In this document: positions 1-12,749 of the stretch, piece by piece
Position numbering within the stretch: position 1 is the first letter of the stretch
How the letters are laid out: the number at the start of each line of letters is the position of its first letter
Assembly: GCA_029204225.1 (NCBI GenBank)
Contig: CM055104.1
Span: 43,923,148-43,987,147 of the forward strand
Direction of reading: 5' to 3'
DNA from: Diphasiastrum complanatum
Taxonomy: Eukaryota > Streptophyta > Lycopodiopsida > Lycopodiales > Lycopodiaceae
Length of the DNA stretch: 64,000 nucleotides
Program-made: the position numbers and the translations under genes
Notes under the pieces: generated by a model
Told to the model about the DNA's origin: nothing
Database searches by the model: none
Seen by the model: the letters and a program-made list of their open reading frames with translations, nothing else

Positions 1-2
1 AA

Positions 3-80
3 GACAAGTGCTTCCATTGTGGTAAAAAGGGCCATTGGAAGAGTGAATGTCATAAATTCCTGGCGGAACAAGGCAAGGGG
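3..80 (+). pseudogene. copia gag C-terminus with CCHC zinc knuckle
   Basis: The frame starting at base 3 reads a single CX2CX4HX4C knuckle (CFHCGKKGHWKSEC), the nucleic-acid-binding end of copia gag. The reading frame then shifts by one base near 80-88 to enter the protease frame. The knuckle is the only gag part left in the window. Confidence 0.85.
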
Positions 81-85
81 AAACC

Positions 86-2101
86 AATAACCTTGTCGAT
101 GAGGGTGAGATTGAAGGCTCTAGCATCTCCATATCTGCATTGTCATCTAATCAAGATGATCAAGCATGGTATATTGACTCGGGAGCCACAAGACACATGA
201 CAGGTTACAAGAATTGGTTCAATAGCTTGAAAGTGTTGGATAATGGAACGTCTGTGTCACAAGCAAATGGCAATGTGTGCAAGATCAAGGGGATAGGCAC
301 TGTTTCAATCCAACTACCTGATGGAAAAAGCAAGATGATTAGGGAGGTACTTTACGTACTAGGTTTGAAGAAAAATCTACTTTCTGTTGGAGTCATTACT
401 GATCAAAAGTTGAAAGTAGAATTCACCCATGATCGTTGCTTTGTGAAAGATGTGAATCAAAAGTTCAAAGTTATTGCAGATGGAGTAAGGGAGCCCAATA
501 CAAAATTGTACAGGTTGAATGCTACAATCAAGGGGCAACACGGACTTGTATCGTCCATTCCATCGCAAACTGAGTTGTGGCATAAGAAGCTTGGTCACTT
601 GAACTTAGGAAGCCTCAGTTTGATGAGAAAATTGGAGATGGTAACAGGATTGCCTACTATAGAAGACCACTTGAAATTGATGTGCAAATCATGTGTATAT
701 GGAAAGCAGCATCGAGAGAAGTTCAATAAAGGTGGTGTTGCAAGAGCAAAGAACATCTGGGATTTAATCCACACAGATTTATGCGGGCCTATGAGGACCA
801 TGTCCTTAGGTAAAGCCTTCTATTTCATGACCTTTATTGATGATATGTCACGTAAGACGTGGATTTTCTTCTTGAAGAAGAAATCAGATGTATTTGACAA
901 TTTCAAGAGCTTCAAAGCATTGGTCAAAAATCAGACAGGTAGGAAGATCAAAATTCTAAGATCAGATAGTGGAGGTGAGTACAAGTCTAATGACTTCAAT
1001 GATCTTTGTGATCAATGTGGGATTAAAAGACAATTTATGCAAGCTCATACTCCTGCTCTCAATGGTGTAGTTGAGCGCAAGAATCATACGATTGTGGAAA
1101 GTGCCAGATCTATGCTAGCTGAGATGAAATTACCAAAAGATTTTTGGTCAGAAGCATGCAGTACGGCAGTCTATCTTCAAAATAGGAGTCCTACCATTGC
1201 CATACCAAAGATAACACCTGAGGAAGCATTCACGAAGAAGAAATCAAAGGTGAACCACTTGCAAATCTTTGGATGTAAGGCCTTTGTACACGTTCCTAAG
1301 GAAGAGAGACGTAAACTTGATGTAAAAGCTATCAAGTGCATATTCCTAGGATATGATGAACGTGTGAAAGGCTATAGATGTTTTGATCCATTGGAAAACA
1401 AAATCCATGTAAGTCGTGATGTTATCTTTGATGAATACAAGATGTATGAAGATGAGGATGCTGGAAAGATAGATACATCCAGTGGGAAAGATGGTATAGT
1501 GAGGATACCATCTGATGATGATCCATTCATTGAAAAAGAGGATACATCTCAAGATACTACTACTCAACCTCAAGAGACAGGTTGGAGAGGTAGGGACAAA
1601 CCTTTTGGTGCAAGAAGGAATGAAGTTGCAGGTGACAAACGCAAGGAGAAGGATGTATCGTGGGATACATTTTCACTAGGAAGCCGATCACCTGACAGGA
1701 AGCTCCCTAAGTGGTTTGAGAGATTGTTGAGCCAGGGAGAGCTACGAAGATCAACAAGAGAGAAGACACAACCTGAAAGGTATGAAGCAAATTATGCTCT
1801 CCTATCTGGCATTATTCAAAGCAAAGAACCTTCAACTTATGGTGAAGCGAAGGATGATGACATTTGGGTCAAGGCCATGGGAGAGGAGATGGAGTCAATT
1901 GCTAAGCATAGCACATGGAACTTTGTAGAACCACCAGTTGGCAAAAAACCCATTGGTTGCAAATGGGTATATAGAACTAAGTACCATGCAGATGGAAGTA
2001 TAGCAAAGCACAAGGCTATGCACAAAGTAAAGGCATTGACTATGAGGAGACCTTTGCGCCAGTATGTAAGTGGAATACTCTACGTCTACTTGTTGCTTTA
2101 G
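86..2101 (+). pseudogene. copia protease-integrase polyprotein segment
   Basis: There is no ATG here: this is the inside of a polyprotein. It opens with an aspartic protease motif (WYIDSGATRHM). The GAG-pre-integrase His/Cys region follows (LWHKKLGHLNLG ... CKSCVYGK). Next comes the integrase core with its acidic residues (HTDLCGP, FIDDMSRKTW, RSDSGGEY, NGVVERKNHT), then the start of RT (CKWVYRTKYHADGS). The frame is lost near 2020-2060, just before the RT palm, so the 3' end of this open frame is read out of frame. Confidence 0.9.
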
Positions 2102-3306
2102 CTTCACATTTTGGTTGGCCTTTGCATCAGATGGATTTGAAATCTGCTTTTCTAAATGGTGAGTTAGAAGAAGAGGTGCTCATGGATCAACCTGAAGGCT
2201 TTGTAACAAAGGGACAGGAAAATGAAGTATGTCGCTTGAAGAAAGCGCTTTATGGTCTTAAACAGGCACCACGTGCGTAGTATAGCAGGATTGATGCCTA
2301 CTTTCGTTCAAAGGGGATGGTGAGAACACACTCTGATCCAAATCTATATGTCTTATGCTTTGATGGTATGGTTGCTTTGATTGCTCTTTATGTTGATGAC
2401 TTGATTATTAAGGGAAATAATCAAGAGATGATAGATATGATCAAGAAAGACCTCATGGAACAATTCGAGATGACAGATCTCAGTCTGATGCATTATTGCC
2501 TTGGAGTAGAGGTGTGGCAAAAAGGACATGAAGTGGGTTTAACATTGGTGAAGTATGTCAAAGAGTTGCACAGGTTTAGGTTGCAGGATTGCAAACCAGT
2601 AAATACTCCTATTGAATTAGGTAAAAAGCTTTCTAAGCTTGATTAGTCACATTCATTTGATGCTACACTGTATAGGCAGTTAGTAGGGAGCTTGATTTAC
2701 CTTACCACGACTAGACCAGATATATGCTATGTTGTTGGCATTGTAAGTCAATTTATGGCAGCACCAATGGAAACGCATTGGAAGACAGCTAAACGCATTT
2801 TTTGTTATGTGAAAGGCACTTCAGATTATGGCTTGATTTACAGGAAGCATGATGGTTTACCTGAGTTTTGTGGCTATGTGGATGTGGATTGGGGAGGTGA
2901 CTATGATGATCATAGATCCACCACAAGGTATGTATTCCAGTTTTGTGGTAGTTGCTTTTCCTGGTCTAGTAAGAAGCAAAGTACAATTGCTCTTTCCACC
3001 ACAGAAGTAGAGTATAAGGCAATGTGTAGTGCAGCACAGGAAGCTATATGGTTGAGACAAATCTTGGAAGAAGTTGGCATGAAGCAGAAAAATCCCACGA
3101 CATTACATAGCGACAGTCAGAGTGGCATTCAGCTAGCAAAGAATCTAGTGTTCCATGTGAGAACTAAAGACATTGAGATTCAGTATCACTTTATACGTGA
3201 GAGGCTGCTGAGTCGTGAAATTCATGTTGTTCATTGTAGCACAGAAGAACAACTAGCTGATATTTTCACTAAGCCACTTGTTGGAGAAAAGTTTGATAAG
3301 TTTTGA
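2102..3306 (+). pseudogene. copia reverse transcriptase-RNase H segment
   Basis: RT motifs resume after the frameshift (QMDLKSAFLNGE, LYGLKQAPR). The active site is YVDD at 2389-2400. In-frame TAG codons at 2278 (where family members have Trp) and 2644 interrupt it. RNase H follows with DVDWGG, STTEVEYKAM, LHSDSQSG and the copia C-terminal signature ADIFTKPL. It ends at the stop near 3306, followed by the polypurine-like run before the 3' LTR. Confidence 0.9.
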
Positions 3307-3391
3307 TCAGAGCTTTCTGTACTTAAAGTTTGTTGACTTTAAAGCTATGTATATGACTGTATAAAAAGTAGACTCTACTTTAAGGGAGAGA

Positions 3392-3660
3392 GTTAGAATT
3401 AAAGTAGAATCACTGTGTTACTGTACTATGGGTCCTATCAGTTGATAAGGATTAGTTGGTCTCGCCATGAGGCAAGTCAACGGGACACGCATCTCGCCAA
3501 CGGCAATCGTGGTCATGCATGGGTTGCCTGAGTGAACAACTATATGTACAGTGTAATTTCATTTTAAGAAATACAGTTGCTATGTGAGCTTGCGGTGGAG
3601 AGTGTTTTCTGTCTGTGTTACTGTGTAGCATGATCTGTGTTCCTGTTCGAAGCAAATTCT
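3392..3660 (+). repeat. probable 3' LTR of the first copia element (bounds approximate)
   Basis: A purine run (AAGGGAGAGAG, about 3381-3391) sits where the polypurine tract belongs. It is followed by GTTAGAATTAAAG, close to the usual copia LTR start TGTTAGAA. No second LTR is in the window, so the ends are inferred. The right end is placed before an unrelated copia coding fragment that begins near 3690. Confidence 0.5.
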
Positions 3661-3689
3661 AAGTGATTCTTGTTTGGTCAAACAAAATG

Positions 3690-5591
3690 GAGTCTTGATT
3701 GCTCAAGGCAAGAGACAAGGTGAGCTCTACAAACTTGATGGATTTGTTGGTTCTAAGCATGGTGGTTTGAAAGCAAAGAAGCAAGTAGGTGAGCTTTGTT
3801 AATGTCAAAGTCACAAAGGTTGTTTCATTCTAGATCTCAAGATCTAAGATGCCTTTTCATTTAGTACATTTGGATTTGCATTGTACTAGTTCTTTGAGTA
3901 TTGGAGGAGCAAAGATAATTGTGACTTACATTGATGACTTTAGTAGATATTGTTGGACTTATCTTCTAAAGTGTGAGGATGAAGTATTTGATATCTTTCT
4001 CAATTTCAAGAATGTTGTGGAGAGTCAATTCAACATGAAGATCAAGTGCTTAAGTTTGGCAAATGAAAACCTATCAACAAAGTTCAAAAAGGTTTGTGTG
4101 GCACATGGGATCAAGTGGGAGCTTTCAAACTCAAAGGTTCTACATGGTGTGGAAGAAAGGAAGGTCAATATTTTTGAAAGAGCTAAATCCATGAGGATGA
4201 ATGCAAATCTTCCTAAGTCATTTTGGGGTGAAGCCTTGATGTGTGCTAACTTTGTTTGCAATAGGTACTCAAATGAAGACTTGGATGGTAAGAGTTCATT
4301 TAATGTTCTTTTTGGTAAGAAGCCAAGGATTGAGCATTTGAAGATCTTTGGTAGTACTTGCTATGTCAACTCATCTTTTGGATTCTTGAAAGGAATCTTT
4401 GTGGGATATAGTGAAGTAAGGAGAGCTTATAGGGTTTACATTCCTAAAGCAAAGAAAGTTCACATTTCTAAGGATGTTGTCTTTGAAGAGGAGAATGTGG
4501 ATAAGCTTGATGTTTTTGATGTTGATCAATCTAACATTTTTTATGGTGATGAAGATGGTCCTTTGGATGGTGATGTGGAGATGTCTCTCCAAATCAAGTT
4601 CTAAGAAGATCCTCAAGGGAAAGACAAAAGCCATCTAGGCTCACATATGATGAGAAAGTTAAGCAAGTGGAAGTGACTCACTTTGCTTTACTCACATCTT
4701 TTGGAGAATCTTCTTGTGTAGTTGGTGCTATGCAAGTGGATATTGGTTCTCATGGTTTTCCAGCAACTAATGGATCTGAAAAAGAGTTCTTATTCAATGG
4801 CTTTGATGGTCAAGTGTAAGAACAAGAGATTGATCTCAAAGGGCTTCAACAACACAAAGGGGAAAGTGGCAATTTGGAGCTAGTCAAGAGCATCAAAGGA
4901 GGGTCAAATGGCAAATATCTTTTGGATCTATTTTTGCAGGTCTTTAATTTGAAGACTCAAGGTCATAAGAACAGCAAGGAAGTGTTGTTCAAGTTTACTT
5001 TGCTTGATCTATCTCATTTTTGAGCTATTTTATGTGAATGTGTGCAACTTGTCAAGATATGGTGAAACTAGCTACATTGTCTTGCAATATCTTAGTGTTG
5101 AGTTGTACTAGCATTCCTGGTTGGTTTTGCTAATGGAAATGAAGCTATTGGAGGTCCATTATGTCACTCATTCATGGCCAAGTCATCAATTGTTGATGAT
5201 ATCTTGTGGCAAGATGGAGATGGAGGCTCATTCATGGAGTTTTATGGTGGAGACATATCAAGAAAGGACAAAGATTGGAGGAGACAAGCAAGCAAGTGAT
5301 CATCACTCACATTTATTGTTTGGTTGCTGTTATTTTCCAGAGAGTTCAGAGTTGGAAGAATGGTGGAATCATTTCATTTACATTCTATTTGGTTCTTCAT
5401 GTTCTACTTCTTGATGTGTAAAATTGATGTAAGAGATAGTGAAACATCCAATCTGGACACTATTCTCTATATCAATTATAAAAATTACCTTAGATCTTTA
5501 CAAAGTAGATCTATAATTAGGATGGAAATCATTCTAAAGTTGGATCAAAGTTCTATGGTTAAAACTATGCCAAAACTAGTTGAAGAGAGAG
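3690..5591 (+). mobile_element. second Ty1/copia fragment, internally deleted
   Basis: The segment carries a GAG-pre-integrase remnant (ELYKLDGF near 3725) and an integrase core at 3849-4604 (VHLDLHC, YIDDFSRYCW, VEERKVNIFERAKSM, FWGEALMCANF). A short pre-RT stretch follows (SRLTYDEKVKQ, about 4640). One catalytic Asp position reads LANEN instead of the usual SDNGGE-type motif, so the integrase is dead. RT and RNase H are missing; 4750-5590 has only short frames before a polypurine run. Confidence 0.8.
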
Positions 5592-6154
5592 TGTGAGAAA
5601 TATCAACTAGTTTAGTCATATTTTGGTTAACTGGCAATTGAGGCCACTTTGCATTTAAGACTTAGAGATAGATATTTCAAAGAAATATTAGTCTAAATGT
5701 TTTTGAATTACCAGTTTTGGAAAGTGAGGGAAAGGAAGTAGGCGAGTTTGGACCCATTCAAATTTGAATGATTAGTACATTGAATCTAGTCCATATTTTG
5801 AGTAGGGTTTTGGATCTAGAAGTTTCTATGGAGGAAAAACACATCCAAAATAGGGCATAGACCTGTTATAGTGTACAAGCATGGGAGAACATGATTCTCT
5901 CTCTCACTTATCTCATTTCATGCTTATACTTGAATTCTCTTGGGTTCACCTATCCGTTGGTGCACAATAGTGATGATATCTTGCAATTTTGTGTGTAGAA
6001 TGCAATTTTATGTATGTATTGCATCCACACGTGTGAAATACAGTACCTTACTGTTATTGTATGGACATCAACTTCATTATTTCATATATTTGATGTTTGA
6101 TCAAGATCTTTTTGAGTTTGCAACTCTTTCATCAAGTAGATGTTGATTTTCTAC
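5592..6154 (+). repeat. probable 3' LTR of the second copia element
   Basis: It begins TGTGAGAAATATC directly after a purine tract (GAAGAGAGAG) and can be closed at CTACA (6154), giving a 563-bp TG...CA unit. It is followed by sequence of a different, minus-strand gypsy element. No partner LTR is available, so the right end is inferred. Confidence 0.5.
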
Positions 6155-6490
6155 ATTGCCAATGGTGCTAATTGTGTTGTATTTCTAAACCAAAGATCAA
6201 GAGATGATTTTGGATCTTAGTGATTAACAAAATTTTCACAATTTTTAAGTCACTTTTCATCAGAAATTGATTTCTAAAAATACTATTCTTTTCTTTTTTC
6301 TATTGAAGTGATGACTTTTCTGACTTTTGCTCATTATTTTCATCATCCATTTTTCCATCATCATTTCATTTTTTTTTTTTAAATTTGTCTTTTCCAACAA
6401 AGATGAAAACAAGAAATAAAAACAACAAAATCATAAAATTAAATAAAGTTAAATTGATCAAGTCCTTGATCAAGCTGGGGGATCAGGCTG

Positions 6491-7436
6491 TCAAAACTTG
6501 CGTAATCGGCTGCCATTCACAGGAGTATCAAATCTTCTTCCATCCAGGTGTTCCAAGACCACTACTCCATATGATAAAATCTCTTTGACTATGTATGGTC
6601 CTTCGTTTGTAAATTTCAACTTTTCTTTGATCAATTTTGTTTTATACATCAAGGCAAGATCTCCTTCCTTCAGATCCTTCTTATGTAATCGACAATCATG
6701 CCATGCTTTACGACGAGCTTTCTCTGTTGCTAATGCATGAATGACCATCAATTTGGTTTCACAAAATTTATGCAAAGCCTCATGACGTAGTTGTTTAGCA
6801 TCATCCAAGCGTTCCGTTGCAGCTATGCGCAAGGATGGAACTAGAAATTCAATTGGCATAACCGCATATAATTGGACCATAAACTAGTTGAAATGGTGTC
6901 TGATTTTTATTATTATAAGTTGTCCTAAATGCCCATAACGCTGCATGTTTATGTTCCCAATCAAAATGACTTGCCTCTATTATTTTTGTCATAATACTAC
7001 AAAAAAATTTATTGGAAGATTCCACTTGACCATTACCCCTTGGATAATACGGAGTACTAAACCAGTGAATAACAAAAAAAAATTCCAATAGACACTTGAT
7101 CGTTTCATTGAGAAAATGTGTTCCCCTATCACTAACAATCTCAACATGACAACCAAATCGGAGAATGATATTTTCATATAAAAACTTAGCAATAGTTTTT
7201 GCATCAACTACACGAACTGCTCTTACTTCAACCCATTTGGTCATATAGTCCGTCGCCACGATAATATATATAGTACCTCGTGTCATAGGATGAATAGGAC
7301 CAACATAATCAAGTCCCCATTTTTCAAATGATACTTGTGCTAAAATCTTTATGAAGTTTAGGCCACCAACATCCTGATTGTAAAATTTTACGAACAGTAA
7401 TATCAGATGAAAAATGCCCTCCTCCCATTCCATCAT
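6491..7436 (-). pseudogene. gypsy integrase core and C-terminal domain
   Basis: Two overlapping minus frames carry the integrase. The core (from 7436 down to 6849) shows GLDYVGPI, VSDRGTHF and NGQVESSNK, the three acidic positions. The C-terminal part (6880 down to 6491) includes HKKDLKEGDLALMYKTK and ends SRLRKF. A frameshift near 6870-6880 separates them. The C-terminal part is strongly similar to the integrase end at 47254-47544. Confidence 0.88.
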
Positions 7437-7557
7437 GGGAAAACATGATTAGATCAGGTACTTGATGTGGTATAACACATCTTCTATGAATATCATTAGC
7501 TCCATGGCAATACAATTGACCAGCAATCAATTGATAAGGTTGTGATTTTAAAATCAA
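7324..7557 (-). pseudogene. gypsy integrase H2C2 zinc-binding region
   Basis: The minus frame reads SHDGMGGGHFSSDITVRKIL followed by GCWWPKLHKD, the typical gypsy integrase N-terminal zinc region. The Cys pair and link to the core are lost at a frameshift near 7330-7380. Confidence 0.8.
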
Positions 7558-7559
7558 CC

Positions 7560-8402
7560 ACTTTGTTGAACTTTGGGCAAAGATTCATTAGGTTGGATAT
7601 TCAACAATGTCTTTTGCCCACTCATGTACTGCTTCAACATAAAAAAATGCAGCATCTGAAAGTTCATCATCAACTTCAATATTTACTGATGTCGTTTGTA
7701 TTCTTGAGACATGATAATGATGTTTGTCTTTCCGAACCACAACTCGAAAATCAAATTCAGTTAATAAAAGTAATCATCTTGCAATGTGTCTCGTATTGCA
7801 TATCTTGTTTACCATATAAAGCAAAGGCTAATGATCAATATAAAAAGCAAAATGTGTCGCCATCAAATAATTTCGAAACTTTTTTACTTAAAAAACCATA
7901 GCCAACGCTTCTCGTTTAGTGGTTGAATAATTCATTTCAGCATCACTAAGTTGTCGGCTAGCAAATTTGAACAGAAAGTATTTTTATACTCCCCCGGTTG
8001 CAGCAAGACATATCCAATGGCATATTTTGACACGTCAGTATGCACACGGAATAGTCAACTTGTATATAGGTCGTGCTAGATTCGCAAAGAATAAGAAAGA
8101 ATATTCAATAGTAGTTTGCATGATCCATAAAGATATATACTCCACTGATTGGTCTCGGTGGAGGCAATTCCACAATAATCTTGATTTTGGAATAATCTGT
8201 ACAAAATTTCATGTCTCGAAATTACATGTCCAAAAACAACTCCGTGATAACCCATATTTGGCATTTTTCTAGATTTAAGAAAATCTGGTACTTACAACAA
8301 CGTTCTAGCACTTTTTCAAAATGTTTCAGATGGTCTGTTTCAGAACTATGGACTCCAAGATCATCCAAATAAATTTCAAAGATTTTTTGCAAATACTAGG
8401 GT
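7560..8402 (-). pseudogene. gypsy RT C-terminal part and RNase H, heavily broken
   Basis: Minus-strand frames pieced by eye show YLDDLGVHS (RT active site), then LPPPRPISGVYIF (RT/RNase H linker) and RNase H remnants with stops and frameshifts through 7600-7980. No frame longer than about 60 codons survives. Confidence 0.7.
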
Positions 8403-10110
8403 AGAGATTATCCTTTGTCTATGATGTATTTTCAATCCTAATAGTACAGTGATCATCAGGTAGAGTGTGGAGGTATGTGGAATATCTGGTCCCAATGGAG
8501 GGTTAGGACCAAATGTAGTGTCTAAGAATTGCACTTCGCTACGCTTAATACTTAGGATGAATAAGCATGCATTTCGGCTTGGTTCATGCTCATGTCTGGG
8601 ACAAGTCATCAATTATGCATCAACTCAAACCAAACTCCACAAAAAACTAAATGGTCTCAAAGGCAAATTCTTCTCTTGCTTGACTAATATCAGAGGTCCA
8701 TCGAGATTTAATCCCCTTCAGATTAAAGCTCAAATAGTTTATAGTAGACTCTAGGCAATTGTTAGATAAATTCTATCGGGTTCAAGGTCTTCCCTAGTTC
8801 ATAGGTGGGTGTTACTTTAATAGACCTTTTAGTTTTGAAAACATTGACCACAAAATATCACTATCATTCATCCAAAAGTTTGGCACAGATCGGTAAAAGT
8901 CCCTTAGAAGAATTGATAAAAATTTCACAAGGGTCTCGCCAGGTTCTCTGCTAGGCTGGTGAAAACGTCAAGTGGTGGTTGATTATACACATCATTTCGT
9001 TTATCAAATGACCATATTTATCATTCATCTATTCTATAAACACAAGATTCAATGGATTTCTTTCCCTAACAATGTAAAAACCATAATTCCATGATAGTGA
9101 TGCATACTATTTTGACCCAACGTGTAACATAAAACCACTACTAGTTATTTCAAAAAATAATTTTGAGGTATAGTTTGTAATGCATAGAACGGCATGAGTG
9201 ATCTGATCATGACTTCTCATAGCATACAACACTTCACCAATTTCATTAATATCACACATTAGAAAATGATGTCTCTACTCTTTGACAAGTTTTGATACCA
9301 ATCCATGTCCTAGTTTTCCATCAATCTTGACTAGCTCTCTCATGATTTCAAATTCTTGGACAACAAGTACGATTTGCCTATATTCCACTCAAATTTGTTG
9401 CTTCTATCTCTATAAGAATGATACTTCAAAGTGAATTCAACTCCTTACAAGATCTTGCAATCACAATGTGAGATCAATCTCACAACCAATGTCAATCTCT
9501 CCTTCTATTTAGATCTTACCTTACACTAGGATAAGGAGCTCCAAGATAATTTGGTCCAACCTCTTCCATGAGTTTCAAAACACTTTGGAAATGCTCAATA
9601 GATCCAAAAAAAACACTCAAAAACATTGCGATTTCATGCTATGTGACTATGGCTTCAAAATCTCATCTAAATCGCACACAAACTTGATTAGCAATGCAAA
9701 ATCATGAATTTTGATTATCTAAGCTCGATATTAGCAATCCTTCGCATGTCTCACTAGGTTGGGTGCCCTACCCACCTTCATTTTATTGCCAATAACTTTT
9801 TCAAGACAAGTTCTTTTGGGTTGAAACCAATTGCATCACAAACTAGACTTAACTACTTCCAACAAGCAATTATACGCTAGATTTGGATCTACTTTGGAGA
9901 AACACCAACTATCCAAATGTTGGTGATCTCACACATATCTGAGCAGCTCAATTCATATAGTACCCAGCATGGCTCAATTCATCATGATTTTGATCCCTTT
10001 TGATCTCAAAATCCACTGGATTGCAAACTATGTCCAAACTAGCTCTCAAAGCCTTGTTTTTTCAAGCAAATTGAATTTTCATCAAGCATGTTGCATTCAA
10101 TCCATCATGT
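8403..10110. other. no gene seen
   Basis: AT-rich sequence with only short frames and no recognisable protein motif, RNA gene or repeat structure. It is probably decayed transposon sequence beyond the gypsy RT break. Confidence 0.6.
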
Positions 10111-10112
10111 CG

Positions 10113-12740
10113 TCTAGACAAGGTATAGATTCCATGAGTTGATAATAAATATTATCGACAAACATTCATGGCGCTGCCATCTAGACAAGGTACATATGTC
10201 GTGGCATTCGTGAGCCCACCACTATGCAACCAAGAAGCATCCATGAGTTGATAACACCAACTGATGTTGCCATCTAGACAAGGTATAGATGCCATGGCAT
10301 TCATGGGCTCACCGCCATGCAACCAAGGAGCGTATTTTGCACAAGGCCCCACCCTCATCTAAAGATGTAGTAAAGCATGGACCTAGCACCATGCAACCAA
10401 GAAGCATCCATTAGTTGATAATACCAACAAACATCCATACCAAAGACAAGTAAAGGTGTGATTCTCGAAGTTAGTGGCCCTATTTGATGCCACCAAAGCA
10501 AAAGCTCTCTGTACTTCTCACAGCATTCCAAGAGGACCGGTGATTGGTAGCTCAGACTTGCGTCATAGAGCATTCACATAAACTTTTGGTGCCTCTGCCG
10601 CCACGTCAGGAACGAGTCCTAGATGTGACAAAGCTAGTGCCATACACGAAAGGTGCATAGGCTTAGCGTGGTGTACGGGTCCCCCTCATGAGTTGCTCCT
10701 ACTCAGCTCTAAGCTAACATTAGACCACCCATTGTGAGATGGACCCCGATGTCAATCACATCGTTCGAGTTGTGTCGAGACAGCAAAGATGCAGAGCAAG
10801 TCACCCTTGCTGGCGGAAAATGCGGCTACGACCGCAAAAAACTCGTCCTAATATGAGCAACCATTACTCCATACACCACTTATCACTGATGTATAGCACC
10901 ATGGGATCTCAATTAATGTAGTCTCAATTGAGTGTCAGACACCTCATTGTAAGAAGGGTCGATCGCACGCGAGACAACAATGATAACTTTAACTTTACAT
11001 TCCCACAGGTGCTGAGTCGATGTTTCCTACTTGAGATGGGATTCCCCTTTTATGTGATTTCATAGGTTGATAATTGATAATACCAAGAAGCATCCATGAG
11101 TTGATAATACCGACAAACATCCATGGCACTACCGTCTAGACAAGGTATAGATGCCATGGCATTCGTGAGCCCACCACTATGCAAACAAGAAGCATCCATG
11201 GCGTTGCCATCTAGATAAGGTATAGATGCCATGGCATTCATGGGCCCACCGCCATGCAACCAAGGAGCATATTTTGCACAAGGCCCCACTCTCATCTAAC
11301 GATGCAATAAGCATGGACCCACCACCATGCAACCAAGAAGCATCCATGAGTTGATAATACCAACAAACATCCATGACATTGCCATCTAGACAAGGTATAG
11401 ATGTCATGGCATTCATGGGCTCACCACAATGCAACCAAGGAGCATATTTTGTACAAGGCCCCACCCGCAGTAAAGCGGACCAAGTCATCAACAATTCAAA
11501 ATTGATAAATCAAATGCTGCATCGCATATAAGATCCATCAGTATAAACTAATGCATACATCTTCAAAGAATGACTCTAGAACTCATCAAAACTTTGTTTT
11601 AACAATAATCGAAAGAATTTTTATCTTCGAATGGATAATTGGATGTTCTTGTTTCTTTTTAGTTATATTAACTTTTTAGTTGTCACCATGCAAAGTGGTG
11701 ACAACCATGTTTTTATTTCTATACCTAAATCCCAAAGTTCCATCAAATGGTTTTGCAACCTTACATGTATTGTTGGTAGATTTGTGCTTGCTTTCGGTAA
11801 CCCAATTGCTTCTACAAAAAAGACAATGTATGTATCATTTTGGATTCAGCTAGTGATGATAAAAATGAGATTGAACAAGGTGTTCCAACTCCCATTGCAC
11901 ATCATGAAAGTCTATTAGTTATTGAAATATTGTGACAAAATGCCATCAAGGAGCGATATTTGAAAAGATTACTCTTTTTTTGTGTGGCCGATGTGCAAGT
12001 TCCCCCTATTTATAATGATAATACTTTTTTTTTCATCACCCCCTTTCCTTAGGTGGTAACATGATGAATGTCATTCAACCTTCAAGGGATCAACATCCTT
12101 GCCAACAATATGTTACAACTCATATCGTCTTTCGTAAGGTTGTCAAAAAAGATACGTGTGTGGCCATAGGTTCAAAATAGGAATTGTAACTTCTATGCTA
12201 CATAAGAGCCATGGATTCTTTCTTGAAAGGTATAAGTTAATGTAGATCCTAATCATGGGCAAAACCAAGGATGAAGATCTCTATTTTCTTTTCACAAAGC
12301 TTGGAGAAAAGTTGTCCTCAAAAGAAGAGGAAATTTACTTTTAACATGTAACTTTTGGAGTTTCTAGATGGAGGTAAATCTCTTAAGTGGAAGCTGCTTG
12401 AGTAGAAGCTTGTGGTTGTGCTCCTCATGATCAATTTAGTGAATTTGTTTTGCAACTAATCCTTTTTTACAACTACAAGAAAAGATAACATATGAACTCA
12501 TTAGTGTATTATTAGGACTCACGATCTCCTAAATTGTTAACTAGGCTATGGCTATAGAGATTCATGCCTCCACTGAAGCAAGTGATTACAAGTGCATGGG
12601 TGATAATTGATAATACCAAGAAGCATCCATGAGTTCATAATACCGACAAACATCCATGGTTGTGCCATCTAGACAAGGTATAGATGTCATGGCATTCATG
12701 AGCCCACCACCATGCAACCAAGGAGCATCCATGAGTTGAC
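10113..12740. repeat. cluster of imperfect modular repeats (about seven cores)
   Basis: The core TCTAGACAAGGTATAGATG recurs with variants near 10113, 10180, 10273, 11135, 11210, 11385 and 12668. It is followed by GGCATTCATGGGCCCACC and CATGCAACCAAGGAGCAT and preceded by GAGTTGATAATACCRACAAAC. Blocks lie at 10113-10400, 11070-11475 and 12598-12740, separated by non-repeated DNA. On the minus strand they read as recurring peptides (for example MNAMASIPCLDG, MDASWLHGG), most likely incidental. The spacing between cores varies, so this is not a simple satellite. Confidence 0.75.
11485..12590. other. no identifiable gene between repeat blocks
   Basis: It contains one 95-codon open frame at 11631-11918 (+), hydrophobic at its start, with no recognised domain. 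The rest has only short frames. Confidence 0.5.
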
Positions 12741-12749
12741 ACATATGGC

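Larger units (their letters stand above)
3..3306 (+). mobile_element. Ty1/copia retrotransposon, 5'-truncated by the window, decayed
   Basis: Domains run in copia order: gag zinc knuckle, protease, GAG-pre-integrase, integrase, reverse transcriptase, RNase H. Integrase lies before RT, which defines copia. The polyprotein is broken by a frameshift near 80-88, another near 2020-2060, and in-frame TAG stops at 2278-2280 and 2644-2646, so the copy cannot make a full polyprotein. The 5' LTR and most of gag lie outside the window. The rather intact frames between breaks suggest a moderately young insertion. Confidence 0.93.
6160..8402 (-). mobile_element. Ty3/gypsy fragment: RT end, RNase H, integrase, 3' spacer
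   Basis: Read on the minus strand, the order is RT palm (YLDDLGVHS near 8358-8372), RNase H, H2C2 zinc region, DDE integrase core and integrase C-terminus, i.e. RT before integrase as in gypsy. Many frameshifts and stops. The RT is truncated on its 5' side near 8402. The 3' spacer (6160-6480) matches the spacer after the gypsy integrase near 47.1-47.25 kb, so both belong to one family. A copia LTR cuts it at about 6155. Confidence 0.88.

Noticed and set aside
10113-12740. CRISPR array
   Set aside because: Repeats are long, imperfect and irregularly spaced in a plant nuclear genome with no cas genes.
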